Shown: positions 1 through 9,334, numbered from the stretch's first letter. The stretch: DNA of 64,000 nucleotides from G963667075 sp963667075 (GCA_963667075.1 OY762938.1:1984001-2048000), one strand, 5' to 3'. Numbers and translations: made by a program. The notes: generated by a model from the sequence alone, not told the origin.

Positions 1-748
1 CCCAGATTTTATGTTGTTCTACGAGTTTTGGCAGCGGTTCACGCAGTTGAGAGACAGATATACCTGCGTTTTCATCGGTCACGACATCGATCATAATGAC
101 GTTACGATCTCGAATCTGGTCAAGATTGACGCCCATCAAAATGGCAGATTTCAGATTTGCACCCGATAGTTGCGCGCCTTCAATTTCCGCGCCGGAAAGG
201 TCTGCCCCTTCCATTTTGGCACCGCGCAGATCGGCATGCTCCATATTAGCATGTGTCAAAATAGCATCGGAAAAGTCTGCGTTTGTCGCCATTGAACCGG
301 ATAGTTTTGCTCCGGAGAGATCGGCACCTCTGAAGTTTACATATTGTGCTTTTTGGAAACTGCCATCTGTGGTCAAGCCGCCACCGCGTAAATCGGCCTG
401 TTCCAGATCGGCCCCCGCCAGATCGGCTCCTTCAATGCGTGCACCACGCAGATCGGCCCGGACAAAGTTAGCTTCGTTCAGGTTTGTATCAGCCATATCA
501 CAGGCATATAGAGAGGCTTCCTGAAAATCAGCATGAGATAAATCCATCTTTCTCATCAGGCATGCTGTGAAGTCTGCTTGTCTTAAATTTTGACCGGACA
601 GCGATAAACCGGACAGGTCGGCGCGCTTCAATATTGCCCGTCGTCCGCCAAGACGACCGTCCAAAAAACGTTGATGAAGCTGAACCATGCCGTCAAGCTG
701 GGTCTGCGTCATCCTCTCATATTCATTGCCGGTTTTAGTGTTTGTCAT
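1..748 (-). CDS. Pentapeptide-repeat protein, C-terminus cut by window edge
   Basis: Reading the minus strand from ATG at 748 gives an open frame of about 249 codons that runs off the left edge with no stop. After about 40 residues containing an amphipathic 'MTQTQLDGMVQLHQRFLDG' stretch, the protein is built from A(D/N)L/F-x-x pentapeptides (ADLSGLSLSG, ADLRGARIEG, ADLAGADLEQ, ADLRGAKMEG, ADLSGAEIEG). These should stack into a right-handed quadrilateral beta-helix. There is no signal peptide, so it is probably cytosolic. Towards the edge the repeats give way to a non-repeat segment (DQIRDRNVIMIDVVTDENAG). Such proteins are often binding scaffolds, but no target can be read here. The plus-strand open frame over 96-524 is the mirror of the repeats. 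Confidence 0.88.
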   Translation of the reverse strand, partial: MTNTKTGNEYERMTQTQLDGMVQLHQRFLDGRLGGRRAILKRADLSGLSLSGQNLRQADFTACLMRKMDLSHADFQEASLYACDMADTNLNEANFVRADLRGARIEGADLAGADLEQADLRGGGLTTDGSFQKAQYVNFRGADLSGAKLSGSMATNADFSDAILTHANMEHADLRGAKMEGADLSGAEIEGAQLSGANLKSAILMGVNLDQIRDRNVIMIDVVTDENAGISVSQLREPLPKLVEQHKIW

Positions 749-811
749 TGTTGAAAATTTCTCATGCACCCCATATTGGGGTATAAGGATAGTGTATTTT
801 AAAGCGATTGG

Positions 812-1516
812 CTATTGGCTAATTACGCCTTTTATAAAATCGACAGCCTCTGGCTTACTCCAATCTGTCGGCCCTCTCATTTCATGCAGGATACGTCCGT
901 TGGGGTCCAGTATGTAACTGGAAGGCATCGTTCTGATGGCAAAATGTCTCTGAATGTCTATTTCCCGATCATAGAACACAGGGAGTTCTTTTATTTCGTG
1001 GCGGTCCAAAAAACCGCGCAAAGCAACAAAGGGGCGATTAATATCTGTAGCAATGGGTAGGATAGCCAGATTATTCTGCCCTTCAAATTTTTTTTGCAGG
1101 GTTACAATAGAAGGCAGTTCTGTAACACAAGTCCGGCACCAGCTTGCCCAAAAGTGAAGGAGGACATATTTTCCCTTATAATGGCTGAGATTAATAGTTT
1201 TCAGGTCTTTGCCAATGAAAGAAAAATCGTAAGACTCTTTTGGCCTTTTATAGGTTTTAAAGGCCATGAAACTGCCCTCAAAGGGATCATCGTTTTCTCC
1301 TTTTTCAGCCAGAGTAGGGCCAGCACCACAGGACGAGGTGGTTTTAGGCTGATCTTTCTCTGATACAATGATCTTTTCTGTTAACGGAGGCGGCAACTCT
1401 TCTCCGGTTACAGCCTGCTGCGCAAAGGCCGATATAAAGGCCGGTACAGAGGCTGATACAAGGAGTAAGCCTAACAAAAAAAAGAAGATATACCTTTTTA
1501 GCAAAAAACCTGTCAT
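812..1516 (-). CDS. TlpA-like membrane-anchored thioredoxin
   Basis: The 234-residue protein has an N-terminal hydrophobic anchor or signal (residues about 8-32), a polar linker and a TlpA/redoxin domain from about residue 92. The thioredoxin active site is W-C-R-T-C inside the 'LLHFWASWCRTC' strand, and the family cis-proline loop appears as 'TMPSSYILDPNGRI'. TlpA-type proteins act in the periplasm as thiol-disulfide reductases, often for cytochrome c or copper-site maturation; the substrate here is unknown. It is divergent from the small lipoprotein gene at 1559, with only about 40 bases between the starts. As I recall, many alphaproteobacteria have a tlpA-like gene next to lptM-lysA-DUF4175, which fits this position. 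Confidence 0.87.
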   Translation of the reverse strand: MTGFLLKRYIFFFLLGLLLVSASVPAFISAFAQQAVTGEELPPPLTEKIIVSEKDQPKTTSSCGAGPTLAEKGENDDPFEGSFMAFKTYKRPKESYDFSFIGKDLKTINLSHYKGKYVLLHFWASWCRTCVTELPSIVTLQKKFEGQNNLAILPIATDINRPFVALRGFLDRHEIKELPVFYDREIDIQRHFAIRTMPSSYILDPNGRILHEMRGPTDWSKPEAVDFIKGVISQ

Positions 1517-1558
1517 TCCTGTCTTTCCCGAAAAGAAAAAAGAATGTATTCATAAAGG

Positions 1559-1714
1559 ATGAGATTCAATATTTTTTTGTCATTTTTATTGATTTTATTC
1601 ACTTTGAGTGCGTTTGGTGTAACGGCTTGCGGCATAAAGCCGTCTTCTGTTGATCCGCCACAAGGGGCTGAAAACAATTCTTTCCCACGGACCTATCCGT
1701 ATCCGTCAGAGTAA
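1559..1714 (+). CDS. Small LptM/YifL-like lipoprotein
   Basis: A 51-codon frame from ATG 1559 encodes a hydrophobic signal of about 20 residues, then a lipobox V-T-A-C at residues 21-24 followed by 'GIKPSS' and a proline-rich tail ending PYPSE. The C-G-x-K-P pattern right after the lipid cysteine resembles LptM/YifL, the small lipoprotein that helps LptD form its native disulfides in E. coli. Its TAA overlaps the ATG of the DUF4175 gene by one base (TAATG), so the two are likely translationally coupled. In many alphaproteobacteria lysA lies between these two genes; here it is absent. Homology at this length is suggestive only. Confidence 0.7.
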   Translation: MRFNIFLSFLLILFTLSAFGVTACGIKPSSVDPPQGAENNSFPRTYPYPSE

Positions 1715-4206
1715 TGCCTATTTTCTATCTGCATAAAATAGCAGCTTTTTTTGCGCTCGTTTCCGAGTCGTTTGCTTGTGCTTTCTGGCTTTTCTTGTGC
1801 TGGGTATTTTCTTTTCTTTCTTTGTGGCTTTTGAAATGGCCGTCTTTTTTGGGGCCGTGGGCTGAAAAAACGGTTTTTCTTATTTTTGTGGCTGGCGGGC
1901 TTTATTTCCTGCTCAAGGGGGCCAGACTTTTTACCTTTCCGAATCGTGAAGACGTGGCACGAAAGCTTGAAGAGTATAGCCATATACGGCACCGTCCTTT
2001 GCGCTCCATCAAGGACCGGCCAATGCAGGGGAATAACCCGCTTTGGGCAAAGCATGAAAGGCAGCGTCGTGCTCTTTTGCCTTTTATAAAAGCACCTTTC
2101 CCTGCGCCTGTGCTTGCGCAAAAAGATCCGTATGCCATACGTTTTGCGGTGGCTGTTTTCTTTATTTTCGGCCTTATCGTTGCCGGGCCTTTAAGAACAC
2201 AGAATATTATGGATGGGCTGTTTCCTTTTCAATGGCAGAAAAACGCTGTGGATTCAAAACGGATCAGCCTTAAAATTGTGCCGCCTGACTATACCCGTAT
2301 GGCGCCTTTCGTATTTGAAGAGCATAAGAACAAAGGCGATATAGCTCTTATTCCCGAGGGTTCTGTTATAAAGGCACAAATAAAGGATCCCCTTTTTACG
2401 CCTCGCTTGTTTATTGATGGGAAAGAATATCCTTTTGAAAAAGCCGATGAGCATAATTATACGCAAGAGCTGCCTTTGCCTGAAGGGGCACGACTGAGGA
2501 TTATGGAATTTGTGTTTACGAAAGCAGATGTTTCTTACCGCCGTATAAAAGATGAGGTGCCCATCCTGATCAGTACGGAAGAGCCTGAAATAGGAAAGAA
2601 GGATGCCGATTTTTCAATTCCACTGAAAATCAAAGAAGATTACGGGATTAAAACGCTTACTCTTTCGGTGGAGCAGGACAATCTGGTTAAAGAGTATCCG
2701 CTTGGTGCGCCGGTAACAGAAGAGCGCACTATTTCCCTGTGGACGAAAGACGGGCCGACAGAGGGGACCGAAATTGCACCGCGTTATAATTTTGCTTCCC
2801 ATACATGGGCTGGCTTGCCGGTTCGCTTAAATATCAGCGTAGAGGATTATGCCGGGAACAAAGCGGCTGTGACATATCCTATGGTACTGCCAGAGCGTCA
2901 GTTTGATCATCCTGTAGCGCGGGAACTTGTTCAGATGCGTAAAGATCTTTCTTTTTCACCGGTTACGGCCTCACCTGATATTTCACTGGCCCTTGAAACG
3001 CTTTTACATTTCCCGGAATCTTTTGAAGACGATACTGTTGCTTTTCTGGCTATTGCAGCGGCCTCTTCGCGCCTGCATTACAGTCCGTCAGAGGAAACCG
3101 CCCGTGCTGTGATCTCTCTTTTGTGGGATGTGGCACTTAAGATCGAGGAGGGGAATATCGGGCTTGCCGCAAGGGATGTTCAGCAGGCTAAAGAAGCGTT
3201 GAAAAAGATATTGGAAAATCCAGACGCAACGGAAGAGCAAATTGCCGCGGCTATGTTCGATCTTCAAAAAGCCATGCAAAACTATTTTCAGGCCCTTCAC
3301 AAAGAGATGCAAAAAAGAATGGCGCAAGCCGATCAGCCTTTCTTTTTTCTGCCGACCATGTTTACGCAAATGATGAACCCTGATGATCTCGCGGATTTTA
3401 TGCAGCAAATGGAATCCGAAGCACTGGAAGGCAACCGGGACAAAGCCAAAGATATGTTGGGCCGGTTGGAAGAGATGATGGATATCCTTTCGCCGGATCT
3501 GGCAAAGCCTTTGCCGGAAGATGTCAAAATGATGGCGGACGCCATGAAAATTCTTCAGGACCTGATCGAACAGCAGCAGGCGTTGCTGGATGACACAAAG
3601 CAAGTAGCTGGTATCCCGGATGATTCAAAATCTCTTCCCATGCTGGAGGGGCAAGACGGACAGGGGCCTACAGATCAGCCGTCTTCCGGCAGCGGTGGGG
3701 ATACGCCGGGCGGTCAGAGTCAGGACAATATGCAAGGCTTCAAAACACGGCAGGATGCGTTAAAATTTATGCTGGAACAGCTTATGAGAGATACGGGGAA
3801 TCTTCTGGGGCAGGCACCTGATACTATGAGCAAGGCGCAGACAGAGATGAAACTCTCTGCGGATCAACTGGCAAACGGACAGCCGGGTAGTTCTATTCCG
3901 CATCAGGATCGTGCGCTGAAAAATCTTAAAGATGGCGGCAAAGAGATAAGTCAGAACCTTATGAGCCGGCTTCAAAGCATGACGGGGCTGTCTTTTGGTC
4001 AGACAGGGCATGGCGTTGATCCTCTGGGGCGTCCTTACGGCGAAAACGGGAAAAGTATTCTGGATAACAAAACGGTAAAGCTCCCCGATGAAGCGACAAG
4101 AAAACGCATTGAAGACATCCTGAACATCCTGCGCGATCGTTCAGGTGAGCTCTACCGCTCACGCGAGGAACGCGATTACTACCAGCGGCTCTTGCGCCGT
4201 TGGTGA
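1714..4206 (+). CDS. DUF4175 (TIGR02302-type) large membrane protein
   Basis: The 830-residue protein has two or three N-terminal membrane spans (about 8-38, 45-70 and 140-165). A periplasmic, Ig-like beta-rich segment follows (about 180-390), then a long helical, Gln/Met/Asp-rich region and a glycine-rich linker 'SSGSGGDTPGGQSQDN' near 655. It ends with the conserved-looking DPLGRP...LPDEATRKRIEDILNILRDRSGE block typical of the alphaproteobacterial DUF4175 family. The function of the family is unknown; an envelope role is inferred from topology. Its start overlaps the stop of the preceding lipoprotein gene. Confidence 0.85.
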   Translation: MPIFYLHKIAAFFALVSESFACAFWLFLCWVFSFLSLWLLKWPSFLGPWAEKTVFLIFVAGGLYFLLKGARLFTFPNREDVARKLEEYSHIRHRPLRSIKDRPMQGNNPLWAKHERQRRALLPFIKAPFPAPVLAQKDPYAIRFAVAVFFIFGLIVAGPLRTQNIMDGLFPFQWQKNAVDSKRISLKIVPPDYTRMAPFVFEEHKNKGDIALIPEGSVIKAQIKDPLFTPRLFIDGKEYPFEKADEHNYTQELPLPEGARLRIMEFVFTKADVSYRRIKDEVPILISTEEPEIGKKDADFSIPLKIKEDYGIKTLTLSVEQDNLVKEYPLGAPVTEERTISLWTKDGPTEGTEIAPRYNFASHTWAGLPVRLNISVEDYAGNKAAVTYPMVLPERQFDHPVARELVQMRKDLSFSPVTASPDISLALETLLHFPESFEDDTVAFLAIAAASSRLHYSPSEETARAVISLLWDVALKIEEGNIGLAARDVQQAKEALKKILENPDATEEQIAAAMFDLQKAMQNYFQALHKEMQKRMAQADQPFFFLPTMFTQMMNPDDLADFMQQMESEALEGNRDKAKDMLGRLEEMMDILSPDLAKPLPEDVKMMADAMKILQDLIEQQQALLDDTKQVAGIPDDSKSLPMLEGQDGQGPTDQPSSGSGGDTPGGQSQDNMQGFKTRQDALKFMLEQLMRDTGNLLGQAPDTMSKAQTEMKLSADQLANGQPGSSIPHQDRALKNLKDGGKEISQNLMSRLQSMTGLSFGQTGHGVDPLGRPYGENGKSILDNKTVKLPDEATRKRIEDILNILRDRSGELYRSREERDYYQRLLRRW

Positions 4207-4245
4207 ATATAGGAAGCTCGGCTGCGAAAGGGCCGATTATTGCTT

Positions 4246-4327
4246 TCCCCGTGAAAACGGGGATCGTTAACTCATTGCTTTTAAGGATTCCCGCTGGAGT
4301 TTACCCCTGCGAAAGCAGGGGCGGGAA
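4246..4327. repeat. REP-like double hairpin with GAAA loops
   Basis: Two hairpins lie just downstream of the DUF4175 gene. The first (4246-4263) has arms TCCCCGT/ACGGGGA around a GAAA loop. The second (core 4304-4321) has arms CCCCTGC/GCAGGGG around GAAA, nested inside TTCCCGC (4288-4294) and GCGGGAA (4321-4327). The 'CCC(N)GC-GAAA-GC(N)GGG' core recurs at 57208-57289, so this looks like a dispersed intergenic palindrome. It may also act as a transcript 3' end. The rest of the 4207-4456 gap shows nothing else convincing. Confidence 0.65.
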
Positions 4328-4456
4328 AAGCAAAAGGGCGTATTTTTTGATTTTTGCGAAAGGCCTTTATCGTTTTGTAGATACAAAAAACCATGCTAAA
4401 ATCCGCATGCTTGTTTCGTGTCAATCAGTGTATTCACAACTGCCGTTGCTATTACC

Positions 4457-6733
4457 ATGTCTTTGTTGTCTCAAAAAAAATCTATATATCTTGTGGCGAG
4501 TGTTTTGCCTCTGTTGTGTGCGCCTATGCTTTGGTGCTCTCCGGCGTGCGCTCAGGAGCAGGCCCCTCTTTGGTCTCCGGTAGCTGATTTTAGCTATAAG
4601 GGGGGCAATAAACGGCATTATGGGACGGTATCTCTTATGTTACCTTTCGCACAGAGTGAAGATAGTCTCCTTTTTGCAGATATTCGGACAGTGGTCTCTG
4701 ATCAGGACAGTTTTGAAGGGAATGCAGGGCTGGGGATTCGAAAAATAGCCGGGCATGATGCTATATTTGGTGCGTACGGTTTCTTTGATACGCGTCTTTC
4801 CGCATACGATAATGTTTTCCAGCAAGCAACCTTTGGCGCGGAAATGATTGGCGAGCACTTTGAGGTCAGGGGGAATGTTTACAGGCCTGTGGGGGAAGAT
4901 AAGAAGCTGGCCTATGATAATGGGGCTTCAGCCTTTATCTCCGGTAATAATTTTATGATTCAAGATGGGCGGATTTATGAAAGGGCGTTAAAAGGGTTTG
5001 ATGTTGAAATAGGGCACAGCTTCCCGGTGCTGGAAAATGCAAGGGGTTATATCGGTTATTATAATTTTCACAATGACGGTGTAACAGATGTCTCTGGTTA
5101 CCGCGCGCGGGTGGAGACTGATATCGGAGACTGGGTGGAGATCGGGGCAGAAAAGCAGTTTTCCGATACAACGCAGGATGATGCCGTTTTTGGAGAGATC
5201 CGTATTCGTATTCCGTTTGATGGCTGGACTAAAGGAGGTGAACGCCGGAAAGCGATGTCTCCCTTGCAGAAAAGAATGATGGTGCCGATTGTTCGTGACA
5301 TAGATGTCGTAACAAAAACCCTCCCTGCAGCAGAGCCTGTTAAGCTTATGATGGCGTCTGGTAATGAGCCGGCAAAGGTTTACTTTGTTGATAATACGGC
5401 CGCAACTGGCGGGGATGGTACGAAGGAGAATCCCTTTAATACATTGGCGCAAGCAGAAGCGGCCGCTGGCCCGCATGATACAATTTATGTCGCCGCAGGG
5501 GACGGTACGACGGCGCATTATGATCAGGGTATTACAATGGATGACGCGGGCCAAAGACTCGTTGGTTCTGGTGCGGCACTGACCTTTGATCGTTCGCAAT
5601 TTCAGATCCCAACAGGTATAGGCAGTCCTGTGGATTTTGATGACATTGTGTTTATTCCGGCACAGGACGTCGCTCCGATTATAACAAATGCGGCAGACGA
5701 TGGTATAACGGTTACAGCTGATGATGTTGTGGTGACAGGTGTCACGGTTGACGGGGCGGCAGATGATAATATTTATGTCCATAACGCAGATAATCTGACA
5801 ATCAAAAATGTGACAACCTCAAATGCGGCAGATGATGGTCTTTTCATGTTCTATAACGATGGAGGGGCGTACACGATCTCTATTGAGAACAGCCAGGTTA
5901 ATGACAACGGGGATAATGGTTTAGGGGTGTCTACACAAGGGAATAGTATGCTGAGCTCTACTATAAGCGGTAACATAATAAAAAATAATACTGTAAATGG
6001 TGTTACACTAAGCGGCTATGATAATAGTACCCAAAAAGGAACAATAGATAATAATATAATAGAATATAACGGTAATTCTTCTGTTATGTTACGTAGTTAT
6101 ACTGACGCTTCTTTGGAAGGAACGGTGTATAACAACACAATGGGCAATAATGGTAACTTTGGGATTGTTTTATATGCAGATAATGATAGTTCTATGAAAA
6201 GAACGGTGTATAACAATACGATAACGAAGAATGGTCGTGATGGTGTCTATGTGGATGCGCGTCGAGATGCTGTTGTGGAAAGTGTATTTCGTAACAACAC
6301 GATAACTGATAATAGTTTCGCCGGTCTTTCTATAAGACAATCGCATAATGCTCAAGTAAAACAAGAGGTGTATGATAATACGGTAACGGATAATGGCACT
6401 CACGGTCTTTATTTTACGACCCTTTCTTCTAAGGTCACGGAAAACACAGTAAGTGGCAATATTATAACGGGTAATGATGGAAATGGTGTTCGTGTTTATT
6501 ATAGGGCAGGGGCTGGTCTGACCGTTGATCTTGGCGGCGGTGCTTTGGGAAGTGCAGGACAAAATGCTATCTATGGCAATGGGGCTGAGGAAGTGTTTGT
6601 TGATCTTGATGGCGGTGAATTAAAGGCGGAAAATAACTGGTGGGGCGATGCAACAGGTCTGCAGCCAGCAGAAGTGGATTTTGATGATGGCACCATAGAT
6701 GCCGATCCTTATTTGACGAGTGCGCCTGACTAA
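4457..6733 (+). CDS. Inverse-autotransporter barrel protein with beta-helix passenger
   Basis: From ATG 4457 a signal peptide runs to about A-C-A-QEQ. An upstream in-frame GTG at 4418 is possible but gives a poorer signal. Next comes a region of about 230 residues that fits the inverse-autotransporter (intimin/invasin) barrel: 'VADFSYKGGNKRHYGT', 'LLFADIRTV', 'GNAGLGIRKI', 'IFGAYGFFDTRLS', 'FGAEMIGEHFEVRGNVYRP', then 'GYRARVETDIGDWVEIGAEKQF'. After a linker, 'YFVDNTAATGGDGTKENPFNTLAQA' starts a right-handed beta-helix like polysaccharide-lyase/NosD proteins. Many NNT(I/V)xxNG repeats continue to a final 'NNWWGDATG' cap. It is predicted to be in the outer membrane with an exported beta-helix. 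The ligand or enzymatic activity is not readable. Confidence 0.8.
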   Translation: MSLLSQKKSIYLVASVLPLLCAPMLWCSPACAQEQAPLWSPVADFSYKGGNKRHYGTVSLMLPFAQSEDSLLFADIRTVVSDQDSFEGNAGLGIRKIAGHDAIFGAYGFFDTRLSAYDNVFQQATFGAEMIGEHFEVRGNVYRPVGEDKKLAYDNGASAFISGNNFMIQDGRIYERALKGFDVEIGHSFPVLENARGYIGYYNFHNDGVTDVSGYRARVETDIGDWVEIGAEKQFSDTTQDDAVFGEIRIRIPFDGWTKGGERRKAMSPLQKRMMVPIVRDIDVVTKTLPAAEPVKLMMASGNEPAKVYFVDNTAATGGDGTKENPFNTLAQAEAAAGPHDTIYVAAGDGTTAHYDQGITMDDAGQRLVGSGAALTFDRSQFQIPTGIGSPVDFDDIVFIPAQDVAPIITNAADDGITVTADDVVVTGVTVDGAADDNIYVHNADNLTIKNVTTSNAADDGLFMFYNDGGAYTISIENSQVNDNGDNGLGVSTQGNSMLSSTISGNIIKNNTVNGVTLSGYDNSTQKGTIDNNIIEYNGNSSVMLRSYTDASLEGTVYNNTMGNNGNFGIVLYADNDSSMKRTVYNNTITKNGRDGVYVDARRDAVVESVFRNNTITDNSFAGLSIRQSHNAQVKQEVYDNTVTDNGTHGLYFTTLSSKVTENTVSGNIITGNDGNGVRVYYRAGAGLTVDLGGGALGSAGQNAIYGNGAEEVFVDLDGGELKAENNWWGDATGLQPAEVDFDDGTIDADPYLTSAPD

Positions 6734-6745
6734 TTTTAAGGCCAC

Positions 6746-7690
6746 TTAATTTTTCAGTCTCTTTATAAGCTCTGGCAGGATGTTAAAGAGATCTCCTTTT
6801 ATGCCGTAATCGGCCATGTTGAAAATTGGGGCGTCCTTGTCTGTGTTTATCGCGATAATGGTTTTGGAATCCTTTATGCCAGATACATGCTGTGGCGCAC
6901 CGGATATGCCGGCGGCAATATAGAGGTCAGGTGCGATGACCTGACCTGTCTGGCCGATCTGGTGTTCGTTGGCTATGTAACCGGCATCGACAGCGGATCG
7001 CGTTGCGCCGACTGCGCCATCTAAAGTCTCTGCCAGATCTTCGATTAGTTTAAAGTTTGTTTTTGATGCCAGCGCTTTCCCGCCTGCGACGACGATAGCG
7101 GCATGAGATAAAGGCGGATGTCTGGAGTCAGAGAGGACCCGGCGAAGATAGGTTGACAGGCCTTTATCACCTGTGCCGCTTACCGTGATAATGTCTGCAT
7201 CTTCTGTGTCATATTCGTTTCTAGAGGCGGCAGTAAAATTGGTTGGTCTGATGGTCAGTATATGCAGCGGCTGTTTGCTTTTTACTGTTTTTATAGCATT
7301 TCCGGCATAAACAGGCCGGGCGAACGTGTCTGGTGAAACAATGCGCATGACATTAGCGACAGGCTGTATATCAAGCAGGGCGGCTGCACGGGGCAGAATA
7401 TTTCGGCCAAATGTGTTGGCAGGGGCCAGAATGTGGGTATAATTTTTTGCCAGCTTAACAACCAGATCGGCCATATTTTCAGCGAGCTGATGCGCGTATT
7501 CTTTTGAATCGGCTTTCAGGATTTGCTTGATACCACTGATAGAGGCGGCTTCGCTTGCTGCTGTGTCGCATTCGAAACCGGCGATGAGGATATCAATGTC
7601 CTGTTTGAATGTTTTTGCGGCAGTGACCAGATTAAAGGTTGTTTTGCCCAGTTTTGTGTGCGTGTGTTCCGCGATAATGAGTGTTCTCAT
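6746..7690 (-). CDS. etfA: Electron transfer flavoprotein alpha subunit
   Basis: The 314-residue protein matches the usual length and layout of ETF-alpha. It has an N-terminal nucleotide-binding-like domain ('LIIAEHTHTKLGKTTFNLVTAAK') and the strongly conserved C-terminal FAD domain: 'GAVGATRSAVDAGYI', 'QIGQTGQVIAPDLYIAAGIS', 'IIAINTDKDAPIFNMADYG'. With EtfB it carries electrons from acyl-CoA and related dehydrogenases to ETF:ubiquinone oxidoreductase. The gene follows etfB on the minus strand with a gap of 6 bases, so the pair is one operon. It ends 12 bases from the convergent autotransporter gene, with no obvious terminator between them. Confidence 0.96.
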   Translation of the reverse strand: MRTLIIAEHTHTKLGKTTFNLVTAAKTFKQDIDILIAGFECDTAASEAASISGIKQILKADSKEYAHQLAENMADLVVKLAKNYTHILAPANTFGRNILPRAAALLDIQPVANVMRIVSPDTFARPVYAGNAIKTVKSKQPLHILTIRPTNFTAASRNEYDTEDADIITVSGTGDKGLSTYLRRVLSDSRHPPLSHAAIVVAGGKALASKTNFKLIEDLAETLDGAVGATRSAVDAGYIANEHQIGQTGQVIAPDLYIAAGISGAPQHVSGIKDSKTIIAINTDKDAPIFNMADYGIKGDLFNILPELIKRLKN

Positions 7691-7696
7691 GATATT

Positions 7697-8461
7697 TTAT
7701 GACCTTGCCTGTTTGATCTTTTCTACAGCTTTATCCAGAGAAATAAAGGCCGCACCGTTTGTTGTACGAGGCGGTGGCGGCTCAACTTTTATGATGTCAA
7801 GACGAGGCTCATATTCCTCCATCAGATCTGTTGGTGTAATAACATCAAGCGGTTTGCTTCGGGCCTTCATGATATTGGGGAGGGAAGCGTAGCGCGGTTC
7901 ATTTAATCTGAGATCGGTTGTTATGACACAGGGAAGTTTTAGAGAAAGGAACTCCAGCCCTTGTTCTGTCTCGCGAGCTATTTCAATTGTTCTGTCATCT
8001 TTTAGTTCCAGTGCCGAGACGGCGAGTCCATGTCCCCAGCCAAGAAGAGCCGCCAGCATTTGCCCTGTTTCAAAAGATTCATTGTCAATGGCTTGTTTTC
8101 CAAGGAAAACAAGATCGGGAGATTCTATCTCGATGAATTTTTTTAAGGATTTCGCAACGGTCAGCGATTCAATATTTATGATGTTTGTGGGGATGGTCGT
8201 CTTGATCAGGACGGCTTTGTCGGCCCCCATGGCAAGGGCTGTTCTTAGAACATCTTCTGCTTTGTCCGGGCCGATTGTTACGGCTATAACGCTCTTTATT
8301 TTTCCGGCTTCTTTTAACTGGACGGCTTCCTCAAGTGCGTTTTCATCAAAGGGATTCATAGACATTTTGACATTGTCGTAAACGACACTGGTCTGATCGG
8401 CTTTGACATGAATTTTTACATTATGGTCTATAACACGTTTAACAGCGACAACGGCTTTCAT
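7697..8461 (-). CDS. etfB: Electron transfer flavoprotein beta subunit
   Basis: The 254-residue protein begins 'MKAVVAVKRVIDHNVKIHVK', the typical ETF-beta start. It contains 'MNPFDENALEEAVQLKE', 'IAVTIGPDKAEDVLRTALAMGADKAV', 'IFLGKQAID'-like 'VFLGKQAIDNE', and the family signature region 'LPCVITTDLRLNEPRYASLPNIMKA'. It binds AMP structurally and forms the heterodimer with EtfA in the cytosol. It is the first gene of the etfB-etfA pair. The 99-base gap upstream, to the ubiG stop, holds no gene. Confidence 0.96.
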   Translation of the reverse strand: MKAVVAVKRVIDHNVKIHVKADQTSVVYDNVKMSMNPFDENALEEAVQLKEAGKIKSVIAVTIGPDKAEDVLRTALAMGADKAVLIKTTIPTNIINIESLTVAKSLKKFIEIESPDLVFLGKQAIDNESFETGQMLAALLGWGHGLAVSALELKDDRTIEIARETEQGLEFLSLKLPCVITTDLRLNEPRYASLPNIMKARSKPLDVITPTDLMEEYEPRLDIIKVEPPPPRTTNGAAFISLDKAVEKIKQARS

Positions 8462-8560
8462 GTTCTTTTCTTTCCTTGATTCTGAGGTCGTCGGTGTTCT
8501 GTTTAGCGTTAAGGAAGAACCTCTGTCAAGGATAAGGAAGAGGGAGGCGTGCGCCTGTCT

Positions 8561-9280
8561 TTATTCAGGTTTCTTGGCGGTGAGGAAGTAATTCATATCA
8601 ATGTTGTTTGGTGAGAGCGCAAATGCCCTGGTTAAGGGGTGATAAACGAGACCGGTTATATCGCTGGGGGGTACCTTTGTTTTGCGCAGGGTGGCGGCTA
8701 GCTCTGATGGTTTTACAAACTTGTTCCAGTTATGCGTACCCGGTTCAACCCAGCGACATATGTATTCTGCTGCGACAATGCCCAAAGCAAAAGATTTTGC
8801 TGTGCGGTTTACGGTGGAGAAGATCAGCAGACCGCCTTTCTTTACCAGCGGTTCGCAAGCCTGAATAAAGCCCGTGAGATCAGAGACATGCTCAACAATT
8901 TCAAAGGCGATTAATACGTCAAAGGCTTCTTTGTCTGTTTTTTGAAGGTCTTCTACCGCACCGTGGCGGTAATGAATGGTCAGGTCTTGCTCTTCCGCGT
9001 GTGTTTTTGCAATCTCTATCGCGTGTTCATCAGCATCAAGACCGTAGACGATCGCGCCGTGCTTGCCAAGTTCTTCAGCAATCAGGCCGCCGCCACAGCC
9101 AATATCCAGTATGCGCAGCTCATCAAATTCTTTGTCCTTAAAATGAGAGGATATCTGCGTTTGAATATAATCCATACGTAAGGGGTTCATTTTATGCAGA
9201 GGCGCAAAAGGGCCTTTGGCATCCCACCATTTGGACGCATGCTTTGTGAAATAATCTATCTCGGCACTATCAATTGTCAT
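8561..9280 (-). CDS. ubiG: Ubiquinone biosynthesis O-methyltransferase UbiG
   Basis: The 239-residue SAM-dependent methyltransferase opens with 'EIDYFTKHASKWWDAKGPFAPLHKMNPLR', which is typical of UbiG (F-x-x-x-A-x-x-W-W-D). SAM motif I is 'ILDIGCGGGLIAEELG', then 'VYGLDADEHAIEIAK', 'FDVLIAFEIVEHV' and the UbiG-like 'FSTVNRTAKSFALGIVAAEYI...VEPGTHNW'. It catalyses the two O-methylations of ubiquinone biosynthesis. It is transcribed away from lysC, and the divergent gap 9281-9402 should hold both promoters. Confidence 0.96.
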   Translation of the reverse strand: MTIDSAEIDYFTKHASKWWDAKGPFAPLHKMNPLRMDYIQTQISSHFKDKEFDELRILDIGCGGGLIAEELGKHGAIVYGLDADEHAIEIAKTHAEEQDLTIHYRHGAVEDLQKTDKEAFDVLIAFEIVEHVSDLTGFIQACEPLVKKGGLLIFSTVNRTAKSFALGIVAAEYICRWVEPGTHNWNKFVKPSELAATLRKTKVPPSDITGLVYHPLTRAFALSPNNIDMNYFLTAKKPE

Positions 9281-9334
9281 TGGAAATCTTTTTTAAAATT
9301 TGAATTTTTTTATCGAAAATGTTACGGTTGCACC

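Noticed and set aside
96..524. Plus-strand open frame rich in SAP repeats
   Set aside because: It is the antisense of the pentapeptide repeats on the minus strand, which give the clear A-D-L pattern.
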